A DNA stretch of 35,079 nt, from contig JABEUN010000073.1 in NCBI GenBank assembly GCA_013044385.1, positions 1 to 35,079 on the forward strand. Direction: 5' to 3'. The position numbers and the translations under genes are program-made. Positions 1 through 7,893 of this stretch are shown here, one piece after another (position 1 is the first letter of the stretch; each line of letters opens with the position of its first letter). The notes beneath the pieces are model-generated. The model did no database searches and was not told the origin of the DNA. It was given only the letters and a program-made list of their open reading frames with translations. The stretch is from Acidimicrobiaceae bacterium. GTDB taxonomy: Bacteria > Actinomycetota > Acidimicrobiia > Acidimicrobiales > Acidimicrobiaceae.

Positions 1-361
1 TAGTCAAATCGGGGTTCGTAAATTGCCAGAATTGACCCTCCAACCTCTGAAAGATCGAGAGCATTGATTCGCCTGCTCGGAAGTGGACGTGCATGGTAGG
101 TGCCTAATCTTCCAAAGGGTTACCTTCTATTATGAGGCGTTCACTTTTCACCGTCGAAAGTGTTCAGTTTTCAGGCGTTGTCGACAGCTTTGAGTTGTTC
201 AGGACGAAGTGGATCTCCAGCTCCTTGTCAGCTGCGGGTTGATGAACTCCAAGTAGAAGGCGGCCAATTTTTTGGAAGTGTTGAACCCAGATGCTCTGGA
301 GCAGGTGTCCACTTACCACGTTCATCGTCGAAAATAGCGAGGCCTTGTCGTCTCCCATCTT
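1..361 (-). pseudogene. Degenerate IS630-type transposase remnant
   Basis: Read on the minus strand in one frame, this stretch resembles the catalytic half of IS630/Tc1-type DDE transposases but is full of damage. From about 358 downward it reads SLFSTMNVVSGHLLQSIW, matching the family's 'LFAALNVATG' region. It then reads ELEIHFVLNNSKLSTTPE, matching the family's 'LDIHLVLDNYATHKTPE' block, with the catalytic Asp replaced by Asn. After in-frame stops at 164-166 and 104-106, the same frame resumes as MHVHF followed by a decayed version of the 'SWLN.VERFF' block, and runs off the window at base 1. No terminal repeats or target duplication are visible, so this is a fragment and not a mobile element. 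The call rests on recognising motif order by eye; the function is dead if the call is right. Confidence 0.5.
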
Positions 362-719
362 TAGGGGTGTTGACTACTGAGTACCTTCAAAGATCTGCAA
401 CTTGGGCACAATTAGCGAAAGTGAATACCTCGACCCAGTGACAAATGCCAGACACGGTCGATCCCGTTGCATTGGAATAACCGTGTGAATATCTGCGCCT
501 TGTCATGATTCACACCCACCATTTTGGCCGATCTATTTTTCTACCACGCCTCGAGCCGCAAACACCAAGAGCGGGCGCACAGAACCGGACAGGACTGAAA
601 GATCCTGCCAAGTCGAGCGCTCGTAAATGGTCATAGACAAGGCGGCGAGGCGACAGTGTTGACCATGTGGCTATTTTGTCCAGCTAGGCACTTTAACTGA
701 TGGACAGCTAGCGTGAGGA
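362..719. other. Intergenic stretch without recognisable content
   Basis: I find no convincing coding sequence, RNA gene or repeat array here. Frames on both strands are short and have no protein-like motif. Near the right end, at 675-712, the sequence holds TGTCCA and TGGACA about 20 bases apart, with CAGCTAG repeated in both halves. This is a weak inverted and direct repeat just downstream of the minus-strand gene that ends at 720. It has no T-tract, so I do not call it a terminator. Together with the transposase remnant, the region looks like decayed sequence. Confidence 0.5.
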
Positions 720-941
720 TCAATCGGTTGCTGCCAGATCCACCTCTAAGATCAGTTTTGTGCCCTCAAGTCGAGCCGTTGCATCGCCGACGATAGCGAA
801 ATCCATGTAATCGAGCTGTGCTCTCTCGATGAGGGCCTTTCGTTCATCGGCTTCTACAGGAGGAAGCGTTCTCCGCTTGACGGCCTCCGCCCTCTCCCTG
901 AATCTCTCGATCATCTTGTCTGGGTCGAAGTCCTCTGCCAC
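720..941 (-). CDS. Small conserved-looking hypothetical protein; 5' end uncertain
   Basis: Minus-strand protein of 73 residues if it starts at the GTG at 939-941. It is charged, with an N-terminal amphipathic stretch (FDPDKMIERFRERAE), a central ERAQLDYMDFA segment and a hydrophobic end (LILEVDL). I do not know its function. The frame stays open upstream of the GTG to about 1118 and still reads like protein (for example KAANSVWRQRF and APISFRSV), but has no ATG, GTG or TTG there. The GTG also has no well-spaced ribosome site. Either the true start is non-canonical further upstream, or the 5' end has been damaged. The gene is divergent from the small plus-strand gene at 1138. Confidence 0.6.
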   Translation of the reverse strand: MAEDFDPDKMIERFRERAEAVKRRTLPPVEADERKALIERAQLDYMDFAIVGDATARLEGTKLILEVDLAATD

Positions 942-1137
942 ACTCCGAAAGCTAATGGGAGCGATGGCCGGATCAGCCCGTCCAGCTTGGAATCTTTGCC
1001 TCCAGACGCTGTTTGCTGCCTTATGAGATAGTTCGATCTTTGGTAGTTGGACGAGACTGAACCCACTGAGTATTACAGATGTCCAGTAGGTGGTTAGAAT
1101 TAGCAGCCAGAGTAGACGTTACCATCAGGAGTCGCCC

Positions 1138-1344
1138 GTGAAAAAGGGTCGCCATCGCAGATATGAAGAGGCCAGGAAGGCCAAAATGGGACCGACGGTC
1201 GCCAAGAAGCGCTGCGTTGAATGCGGCGGAGACGATGAAAATGGCCATGCTTCTTGGTGTCTGGCAGCTGTAGAGGAGTTTGAGTACTCAGAGTATGCCG
1301 ATGAGCGTCATATTGTTGAAGGTGCGAAGGACGATGACTCCTGA
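1138..1344 (+). CDS. Small zinc-ribbon-like hypothetical protein
   Basis: A 68-residue protein starting at GTG 1138, chosen because AGGAG lies six bases upstream. A longer frame from 1090 lacks such a site. The N-terminus is very basic (KKGRHRRYEEARKAK). The middle holds CVECGGDDENGHASWC, a CxxC...HxxxC pattern that could bind zinc. The C-terminal third is acidic, ending in DDD. I do not recognise a named family. The basic start plus a small Cys/His knuckle would fit nucleic-acid or ribosome contact, but that is inference from composition only. Confidence 0.6.
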   Translation: MKKGRHRRYEEARKAKMGPTVAKKRCVECGGDDENGHASWCLAAVEEFEYSEYADERHIVEGAKDDDS

Positions 1345-1426
1345 ACTATCTCAGGTCCTGACGCCAATCCGAAGTTGAGGTTTCCCGAATAGGCTTGGGG
1401 CGCTCGTTCGAACTAGGGGATTCAAT

Positions 1427-2218
1427 TTGTTGCGCGGATTCGCGTCCGGAAAGATCTTTGGTGAATATCGACCAGGCAGAGGTGCGCTGATCGTCTTTCT
1501 GCATGGATGGGCCAGGACTAGTGAGGACTTTATAGCAGTCACAAGCCAACTGGTAGACGGGCTAGAGGGCTCAGATAGGCCCGTTCCTGCGATGCTGAGC
1601 CTCGATCTACCGGGATTCGGAGCCTCGCCTCCGCCTACACAAGCTATTGGATCAGATTGGTATGCGGAGATGACTGCGGAATCCGTTGAGTCGGTATGTC
1701 GGGAAATCGGTACTTCAGAGGTTCATCTTGTGGGTCATTCTCTTGGCGGACGGGTGATAGCGCACTACGCAGCTGCCGGCCGGTGGCCGATGAGCTCGGT
1801 TATTTTCGCAGGTGCTCCGCTGCTCCGCCTCAGTGCGCAATCTCCAGTATCTGCCAAACTCCGCTTTGCAAAGGCTTTGGCAAAGTATGGCTTGGTCTCA
1901 GAGTCAAGACTCGACGGGCTAAGGGATAAGTCCGGCTCTCCGGATTACCGGGCTACATCGGGGGTAATGAGATCTGTCTTTGTCACGCTGGTGAATGAGG
2001 ACTATAGGTCGTACCTAGCCAAGATCGAAGTTCCCACACTCTTTGTCTCCGGTAGCAACGACACAGCCGTCCCACCCAAGGTGGCTGAGCTGGCTTCCGA
2101 ATTAGTTTCGAACTCCCGAACCGTGGTCCTTGATGGAGTGGACCACTTCATTCCGACGCACGCGCCCGACCGTTTGGCACGACTCGTTGCAAACCACATC
2201 CTTGGAGCCGAACTATGA
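1427..2218 (+). CDS. Alpha/beta-fold hydrolase
   Basis: A 263-residue alpha/beta hydrolase, probably a serine esterase or amidase; the substrate cannot be told from sequence. The oxyanion-hole HGW is at residues 26-28. The nucleophile elbow GHSLGG is at 103-108 with Ser105. The likely acid is Asp212 in SGSNDTAVPP and the base is His240 in VDHFIPTH, so the triad is complete and in the right order. The TTG start at 1427 follows AGGGGA at good spacing. There is no signal peptide. Its stop overlaps the start of the Mur ligase gene (ATGA, 2215-2218), so the two are almost surely translated together. A role linked to peptide or cell-wall metabolism is inferred from this coupling only. Confidence 0.85.
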   Translation: MLRGFASGKIFGEYRPGRGALIVFLHGWARTSEDFIAVTSQLVDGLEGSDRPVPAMLSLDLPGFGASPPPTQAIGSDWYAEMTAESVESVCREIGTSEVHLVGHSLGGRVIAHYAAAGRWPMSSVIFAGAPLLRLSAQSPVSAKLRFAKALAKYGLVSESRLDGLRDKSGSPDYRATSGVMRSVFVTLVNEDYRSYLAKIEVPTLFVSGSNDTAVPPKVAELASELVSNSRTVVLDGVDHFIPTHAPDRLARLVANHILGAEL

Positions 2219-3798
2219 GTGTTCTGGATCAGTCACTGGTAAGTGTTATATCCATCGTTGGCCTTCTCCTTGGGAGTCCGCGCTGGTTACGTGTTGCTCA
2301 ACGTGAACACTACGTGGCAGGCATGACCACAAAGTTTGCGCTGAGATGGTGGACCCTGATCGATAAGCCGGCTAACCCAGTTAGCTTCGTCCTTGCCGTA
2401 GTCGCCTCCGAGCTGACCATCAGACACGAGCTAAATCTGTATGACCTCCTAGGTCTGGCAGCCTTAACTGCACTCGTGGCCGTTTACTTTCCACTTGGCC
2501 TGAGCCTCAAAGGCAGAACCTCGAAGCTCGAATGGACTAAACGCCTCAAGCGGATAGCGGTTCTCTCCTATTTGCTGGTACTGGCTCTGACCACCATTGG
2601 GCTGACTTTACACATCGGACCCCTCTTCGCTGGACTTCTTGCGATGGGGTATCCCATGATCATCGATCTCGCGGTAGCGATACTGAAGCCATATGAGGAG
2701 GTGGCCGCCAGGAGGTTCGTCGAAACGGCAGCCAAGAAGCTCGCAAGCCTTGCCCCGAGGGTTGTCGCTGTGACGGGATCTTTCGGCAAGACGACCACAA
2801 AAGGCTATATAGCTTCTCTCTGCTCATCGACAATGGTAACGGTCGCCTCCCCAGCATCATTCAACAACCGTGCTGGTTTGTCGCGAGCGATAAACGAGAA
2901 TTTGACCACTGGAACAGAGCTCTTTGTGGCGGAGATGGGGGCATACAGGGTAGGTGAGATCGAATCTTTGGTCGGTTGGATCAGGCCCGAGATCTCCGTG
3001 ATCACTGCTCTCGGTCCTGTCCATCTGGAGAGATTTGGGTCTGAAGACCAGATTCTCAAGGCTAAAAGCGAGATCGTAAAGGGTGCAAAAGTAGTTGTTC
3101 TCTGTGTGGACTACCCCAAACTGGAGTTGCTTGCCAACGAGTTGGAGGCCGCTGGAGTCCGAGTCTGGCGCTGTTCTGCCGGAGACTTTAGAGCGGAAGT
3201 ATGCGTGAAATCCGACGAGGAAGGGGGTCTGGTGGTCTACTACTCGCAACGTCGTATTGGATACTTGCCCCGTCAGGAGCTGTCTTCGGGGAATATAGCT
3301 TGCGCAACAGCCGTCGCGCTCGAACTGGGCATTTCGGAAGAGACCATAGCGCGACAGCTATTTGAGCTGAAGCCTCCGCCACACCGGCTCACCACAACAG
3401 TCGTCGAAAACTCTGGCATTTTCGTTCTGGACGACACCTATAACTCGAATCCGACTGGAGCTAAGCACGCCCTATCCGTTCTGGCTGAAAAGGAGGGTGC
3501 GATCAATAGGGTGGTGGTGACTCCGGGAATGGTTGAACTTGGCTACAAGCAGTACAGCGAGAACTACAAGCTGGGCCAGAATATCGCTGAGGTGGCCACC
3601 CACCTAGTCATCGTTGGAAAGACCAATAAGCGGGCTCTCCAGTCCGGAGCGTTCGACAGATCCAAGACAGAAGGCGCGAAGCTCAAAAAAGTGATTGATG
3701 TCTCGACGCGCGAGGATGCGGTGCGATGGGTGCGTGAGAATCTGCACAGTGGGGATGTCGTCCTATATGAAAATGACCTCCCCGACCACTTCGCCTGA
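2215..3798 (+). CDS. Mur ligase family protein (MurF-like) with N-terminal membrane domain
   Basis: A 527-residue protein. Residues 1-160 hold about five hydrophobic segments (near 7-22, 56-68, 78-97, 113-131 and 135-158), so it should sit in the membrane. A Mur ligase core follows: ATP-binding TGSFGKTTTK at 187-196, SFNNRAGLS at 215-223, the acidic AEMGA at 239-243, His270, a KAKSEI segment at 282-287 matching the usual carbamylated-lysine site, and the MurF-type DDTYNSNP at 406-413. Mur ligases join an amino acid or dipeptide to a UDP-sugar peptide using ATP. MurF adds D-Ala-D-Ala. Here the soluble UDP-substrate domain is absent and the membrane domain takes its place, so a lipid-linked acceptor or another peptide substrate is possible. 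The gene overlaps the hydrolase upstream, and a D-Ala-D-Ala-type ligase lies downstream. It could be the housekeeping MurF or a specialised paralogue. Confidence 0.85.
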   Translation: MSVLDQSLVSVISIVGLLLGSPRWLRVAQREHYVAGMTTKFALRWWTLIDKPANPVSFVLAVVASELTIRHELNLYDLLGLAALTALVAVYFPLGLSLKGRTSKLEWTKRLKRIAVLSYLLVLALTTIGLTLHIGPLFAGLLAMGYPMIIDLAVAILKPYEEVAARRFVETAAKKLASLAPRVVAVTGSFGKTTTKGYIASLCSSTMVTVASPASFNNRAGLSRAINENLTTGTELFVAEMGAYRVGEIESLVGWIRPEISVITALGPVHLERFGSEDQILKAKSEIVKGAKVVVLCVDYPKLELLANELEAAGVRVWRCSAGDFRAEVCVKSDEEGGLVVYYSQRRIGYLPRQELSSGNIACATAVALELGISEETIARQLFELKPPPHRLTTTVVENSGIFVLDDTYNSNPTGAKHALSVLAEKEGAINRVVVTPGMVELGYKQYSENYKLGQNIAEVATHLVIVGKTNKRALQSGAFDRSKTEGAKLKKVIDVSTREDAVRWVRENLHSGDVVLYENDLPDHFA

Positions 3799-3833
3799 GT
3801 GCTCTACATCTTTACTAGGGTCGGCTTGGTTGG

Positions 3834-3894
3834 TCGGCGGCGGCCGAACATTGATTTAGGCTCGTGGTGTTGCTAGTCCGGGTCGTACCGGACT
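3834..3894 (+). other. Two small hairpins between Mur ligase and Ddl-like genes
   Basis: The 130-base gap holds two perfect inverted repeats. The first is TCGGC at 3834-3838 paired with GCCGA at 3843-3847. The second is AGTCCGG at 3875-3881 paired with CCGGACT at 3888-3894, with a six-base loop. Neither is followed by a T-tract, so they do not look like intrinsic terminators. They may mark an RNA processing site or a weak operator between the two genes; the sequence does not decide. Confidence 0.35.
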
Positions 3895-3931
3895 GATCCA
3901 TTGTCGATAGAAGTTTGGTAGGTGTTTGCGA

Positions 3932-5044
3932 ATGAGACAGGTGGGCATTGTCTTCGGCGGACCGTCTCCGGAGCATGATATTAGCATTCTCACCGGGTTG
4001 CAGGCCGCAAGAGCACTCCGCAGTACTGGGGTTCAGGTTCACGGGCTGTTCTGGAACAAGTCGGGTGAGTGGTTTTTGGTGGATCCCCTTAAGGAGGCAC
4101 AGGCATTTGCTAACGAGAGACCCGATGGCGGCCAAAGCCTGTATCTCAGGCTCGGCTCCGAGCCCGGATTTTATCCACCGGCGGGGCGTCTCGGAAGGGC
4201 CAAGCCGATCGAACTGGAGGCAGTGGTAAACGCTTGTCACGGCGGTCCTGGTGAGGATGGTTCACTCCAGGCGGTCCTTGACCAGGCTGGAATCGCTTAC
4301 ACCGGTCCGAGTGCACGGACCGCAAGTCTGGGAATGGATAAGCTCGCATTTTACGGTGTGGTCGCCCAGGCAGGGCTTCCAGCACTTCAACGTGTTCTCC
4401 TCGACCGGTCCACTTCAGAGGTACCATTTGATCCGCCTTTCATTGTCAAGCCGCGTTTCGGTGGCTCCTCGATAGGTATTGAAGTGGTCAGCGATCTGCC
4501 GACTGCGCAGATGCGTTTGGGGGCCAATGTGCACTTAAGGGCTGGGGCGGTGCTCGAGCCCTACAGGCCTGACCTGTTCGACATCCAGATTGCTGCACGC
4601 AACTATCCTGGGTTCGAACTCTCAGCAATCGAACGCCCGCTTCGAAAAGGTGTTTCGAAGGAGATACTCAGTTATTCGGACAAGTACATAGCCGGTGAAG
4701 GTATGTCCACTGCCCCACGTGAGCTCCCTGCGGCGGTGTCCAATGAGTTTGCCGAGCGCTTGAGGTCCTATGCGAAGACAGTTGCAGGTTTGGTTGGCAT
4801 TAGGGGCATTATGCGTTTTGACTTCATGGCCGGGGCTGATGAGCAGCTCTACGTCAATGAGGTCAACACCATTCCAGGCTCGCTAAGTCACTACCTCTGG
4901 ATAGATCCTAAAGTGGCGTTTGAAAAGCTGTTGTCACAGATGATCGAGGAGGCCCTAGAGGTTCCGAGCTTCAGTCCGGTCGTGGCAGGGGCTGACGGAT
5001 CGGTGCTGCGATCAGCATCATCAATTGCAGCGAAGCTCGCTTAA
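3932..5044 (+). CDS. D-alanine--D-alanine ligase family ATP-grasp enzyme
   Basis: A 370-residue ATP-grasp ligase of the D-Ala-D-Ala ligase type, which joins two amino acids through an acyl-phosphate. It shows the N-terminal GGPSPEHDIS (residues 9-18), ACHGGPGEDG (101-110), IVKPRFGGSSIG (171-182), and the metal-binding end RFDF (295-298) plus VNEVNTIPGS (308-317). Asp297, Glu310 and Asn312 keep the spacing of the E. coli DdlB magnesium ligands. The last block reads IPGSLSHYLW where many Ddl enzymes have LPGFT, so the second-substrate pocket may differ. ATG 3932 is chosen over TTG 3926 because AGGTG lies seven bases before it. It follows the Mur ligase after 133 bases and probably supplies the dipeptide that enzyme uses. 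Confidence 0.85.
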   Translation: MRQVGIVFGGPSPEHDISILTGLQAARALRSTGVQVHGLFWNKSGEWFLVDPLKEAQAFANERPDGGQSLYLRLGSEPGFYPPAGRLGRAKPIELEAVVNACHGGPGEDGSLQAVLDQAGIAYTGPSARTASLGMDKLAFYGVVAQAGLPALQRVLLDRSTSEVPFDPPFIVKPRFGGSSIGIEVVSDLPTAQMRLGANVHLRAGAVLEPYRPDLFDIQIAARNYPGFELSAIERPLRKGVSKEILSYSDKYIAGEGMSTAPRELPAAVSNEFAERLRSYAKTVAGLVGIRGIMRFDFMAGADEQLYVNEVNTIPGSLSHYLWIDPKVAFEKLLSQMIEEALEVPSFSPVVAGADGSVLRSASSIAAKLA

Positions 5045-5101
5045 TTTTTGTGCCGATTGTATTCGCAGATCGAGTCGTGACCGGGACCTAGATTCAGTGA
5101 C

Positions 5102-5728
5102 ATGACAAGCTTCATGGACCGGATCCTGTCTCCCAGTGAGAACCTTGTGGAAGAGGTGCGGACACATTGGTGGGAGATGGCTAGTTCTAGCCTGATCTTA
5201 CTGGTGACCGTTTTGGTGGTATTGGCACTGGAGCTGGGTTCACTTCTAACCGGGAGCGTCGGATTCCTCGTTGGGTCGGGGGCAATACTACTTAGTCTCA
5301 TCTTTTGGGTTGTTCATTACGTGAAGTGGAGGACCAAATACCTGCTGCTCACCGACCGGAGAGTTGTTGTTGTAACTGGCGTGATCGCCCACCGGACCAA
5401 CGAGATTCCGATAAATAGGATCACGGACATAAGGTGTGACCAAGGTGTGCTTGGCAGGATACTGAACTTCGGTTCTATAAATATCCAAAGTGCCGGGGCC
5501 GAAGGAACCGAGGGGATTGGCAATGTGTCAGCACCGTTCGAGCTTAGGAATAGGATCAACGCTCTATCTGAGATGAGTAGCACATCCGAGGCATTAGCTG
5601 GCCGAACAGGTTCGACTAACGACGCATCAGATGCTGTCGAGGCGCTCGAGAGGCTGGCGAGACTCTATCAAGCCGACCTTATCTCCAAGGACGATTACAT
5701 CAAGATGAAGTCGAAATTGATTGGTTGA
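5102..5728 (+). CDS. Membrane protein with bacterial PH domain and C-terminal SHOCT motif
   Basis: A 208-residue protein. Two hydrophobic helices (about 29-48 and 52-72) are followed by a bacterial PH-like (DUF304/bPH2) domain at about 78-155, recognisable from YLLLTDRRVVVVTG, the EIPINRITDI strand and the GRILNFGSINIQS segment. The last 29 residues (EALERLARLYQADLIS...) match the SHOCT short C-terminal helix pair, often found as an oligomerisation tail. Proteins of this layout are membrane-anchored and of mostly unknown function. The region at 160-178, between PH and SHOCT, is low in hydrophobics and likely a linker. The ribosome site before ATG 5102 is weak, and ATG 5114 is an alternative start. 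Confidence 0.8.
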   Translation: MTSFMDRILSPSENLVEEVRTHWWEMASSSLILLVTVLVVLALELGSLLTGSVGFLVGSGAILLSLIFWVVHYVKWRTKYLLLTDRRVVVVTGVIAHRTNEIPINRITDIRCDQGVLGRILNFGSINIQSAGAEGTEGIGNVSAPFELRNRINALSEMSSTSEALAGRTGSTNDASDAVEALERLARLYQADLISKDDYIKMKSKLIG

Positions 5729-5800
5729 CTTTAGATCCTGATCTGTCACAACTTTGAACATGCGGTAGTTTCGAACTGACGACCAATTCCGGGGGATTAC

Positions 5801-6673
5801 TTGGAGACAGCTGCTGTAAACGGAATCGAAATCTGTTTCGACACCGTGGGCGATGAGTCAGATCCGGCCGTTCTCTTGATAATGGGACTCGGCGGACAGT
5901 TGATTGTCTGGGACGATTCGATCTGTGACGATCTGGCAGATCGGGGGTTTTTTGTCATCCGATTCGACAACCGGGATGTCGGGCTCTCCTCTCACTTTGA
6001 TTCTCTCGGTGCTCCGAATCTGATAGAGATCTTCATGGGTGCCTATGATAAAGCACCGTACCGTCTCGCAGATATGGCGGCTGACACAGTCGGGCTCCTA
6101 GAGTACCTCTCATTGTCGGCCGCTCACATTGTCGGAGTTTCGATGGGCGGAATGATAGCTCAACAGATAGCCATAGATCATCCCGAGGTCGTACTTAGCC
6201 TTGCTTCGATAATGTCGACCACGGGCGACCGGTCTGTAGGACAAACCCGGCCGGAGATAATCGCTGCATTGGCAAGCGGGTTACCAACCACATTTGACGA
6301 ACAGATCGAGAAGCAGATCACGATGGCAGAACTACTCAGCTCTCCGGGGTATGGATTTGACCCCTCATATGCGCTTGACAAGGCGATGCGATCCATAGAC
6401 AGGGCGAACCACCCAGTGGGGACACTCAGGCAACTTGCGGCAATCTTCGCCTCGGGTGACCGGACAAGTGCCTTGGGGAAGGTCGCAGTACCGACGGTTG
6501 TGATACACGGCGATTCAGATCCGCTGATTGATATTTCCGGCGGAAGAGCAACTGCAGCAGCCGTCCCAGGTGCAAGGTTCGTGGAGATTTCAGGAATGGG
6601 ACACGAGATTCCGCCAATCGTCTGGCCGAGGATCAGGGATGAGATCCTAAATAACATTGCATCTAGAGGCTGA
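5801..6673 (+). CDS. Alpha/beta-fold hydrolase
   Basis: A 290-residue hydrolase of the alpha/beta superfamily, closest by eye to the methylesterase/RdmC-like group. It has the oxyanion segment MGLGGQLIVWDD (28-39), the FDNRDVGLSS motif (55-64) typical of that group, the nucleophile elbow GVSMGGM with Ser114, Asp240 in HGDSDPL, and His268 in GMGHEIP, so the triad is complete. The TTG start at 5801 follows GGGGGA. The gene lies 57 bases before a family III CoA-transferase, a pairing that would fit breakdown or activation of an acyl substrate, but no substrate can be named. It is unrelated in detail to the first hydrolase at 1427. Confidence 0.85.
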   Translation: METAAVNGIEICFDTVGDESDPAVLLIMGLGGQLIVWDDSICDDLADRGFFVIRFDNRDVGLSSHFDSLGAPNLIEIFMGAYDKAPYRLADMAADTVGLLEYLSLSAAHIVGVSMGGMIAQQIAIDHPEVVLSLASIMSTTGDRSVGQTRPEIIAALASGLPTTFDEQIEKQITMAELLSSPGYGFDPSYALDKAMRSIDRANHPVGTLRQLAAIFASGDRTSALGKVAVPTVVIHGDSDPLIDISGGRATAAAVPGARFVEISGMGHEIPPIVWPRIRDEILNNIASRG

Positions 6674-6729
6674 CTGAGATCCGGCCTCCCGGATTCTATT
6701 GGTATTGCAGATAGTAGAAAGGTCCCAGT

Positions 6730-7890
6730 ATGGGCCCGTTGTCGGGTTTTCGGGTAGTAGAAATGGCTGGAATCGGACCGTGCCCATTTGCTGGGATGAT
6801 CCTCTCGGACCTCGGTGCAGACGTGATCCGAGTAGATCGACCGCGATTCGGCGAGTCCGTTGCCGCTGGCGCAGCTTCGAAGAAGGAGGTGCTCGGACGC
6901 GGAAAGAGGTCGATTGCAATTGATCTCAAAGATGAGCGGGGTCGCGTTGCAGTGGAGCGACTCATTCTGACGGCTGACGCGGTGATAGAGGGATTCCGTC
7001 CTGGGGTGATGGAGCGCTTGGGACTGGATCCTAGGGCGCTTTTAGAGAAGAAACCATCTCTCGTTGTGGGGAGGATGACGGGTTTCGGCCAGGCTGGTCC
7101 CTACGCCGATAGGGCTGGTCATGATATCAACTACATCTCTTTCTCGGGAGTCCTGTCACAGATAGGGAGGGAGGGATCTTCCCCAACACTTCCGCTGAAC
7201 CTAGTCGGTGACTTCGGTGGGGGTGGGATGCTCTTGGTGGTCGGAGTTCTCGCTGGGCTACTCAGGGCAAAGACTAACGGTATTGGCGACATCGTAGACG
7301 CATCTATGGTTGACGGCTCGTCGCTGCTGGCGGCAATGATCCATGGATTTGTCGCCGAAGGCATGTGGCAGGAGAGCAGGGGAACAAACCTGCTCGACGG
7401 TGGAGCACCGTTTTACGATGTGTACGAAACTAGCGATGGAGGCTACATCTCCATTGGCGCACTCGAACCACAGTTTTATCTAGAACTCCTCGATCTTCTC
7501 GCCCTTTCAGACCATCCAGCCTTCAAACGGCAGTACGACAGGAGTAATTGGCCGGAGATGCGGAGGGTTTTTTCGGTTGCCTTTCTGAGTGCGACTCGGG
7601 CAGAGTGGGAGAGTCGGGCCGAAGGACGAGACTGTTGTTTGACTCCGGTACTCGGACTAACAGAAGCACCAGAGCACCCGAACAACCTGCACAGGAATAG
7701 CTTTGTGACCGTTGAGGGGGTGCGACAACCAGCGCCAGCCCCCCGATTCGAGTCGAACTTGGATCGGACGCCTGAACCTGCGCCCTTGGTCGGAGCAGAC
7801 ACTGAAGCGCTACTACAGGATCTCGGCTACACTTCGAAGCAGATCGATGGCTTGCTATCCGCGAAGGTCTGTTTCCGACCAGTGAGGTAG
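6730..7890 (+). CDS. Family III CoA-transferase / alpha-methylacyl-CoA racemase-like
   Basis: A 386-residue member of the CaiB/BaiF (family III) fold. The best match by eye is alpha-methylacyl-CoA racemase, which inverts the 2-methyl centre of branched acyl-CoA. His131 in AGHDINY and Asp161 in NLVGDFGGGG have the 30-residue spacing of the catalytic His/Asp pair of the mycobacterial racemase. Other family marks are FAGMILSDLGADVIRVD (20-36), GRGKRSIAIDLK (57-68) and VDASMVDGSSLL. The length is typical. The sequence cannot separate racemase from CoA-transferase activity with certainty. The stop is only three bases before the VirD4-like gene, so the two share a transcript. Confidence 0.85.
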   Translation: MGPLSGFRVVEMAGIGPCPFAGMILSDLGADVIRVDRPRFGESVAAGAASKKEVLGRGKRSIAIDLKDERGRVAVERLILTADAVIEGFRPGVMERLGLDPRALLEKKPSLVVGRMTGFGQAGPYADRAGHDINYISFSGVLSQIGREGSSPTLPLNLVGDFGGGGMLLVVGVLAGLLRAKTNGIGDIVDASMVDGSSLLAAMIHGFVAEGMWQESRGTNLLDGGAPFYDVYETSDGGYISIGALEPQFYLELLDLLALSDHPAFKRQYDRSNWPEMRRVFSVAFLSATRAEWESRAEGRDCCLTPVLGLTEAPEHPNNLHRNSFVTVEGVRQPAPAPRFESNLDRTPEPAPLVGADTEALLQDLGYTSKQIDGLLSAKVCFRPVR

Positions 7891-7893
7891 CTA

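Noticed and set aside
160-441. Plus-strand frame of 93 codons in the left edge
   Set aside because: It lies over the decayed transposase frame on the other strand, has no ribosome site and no recognisable protein pattern.
1021-1248. Minus-strand frame over the small plus-strand gene at 1138
   Set aside because: The plus-strand gene has a good ribosome site and a coherent Cys/His motif; the minus frame has neither.
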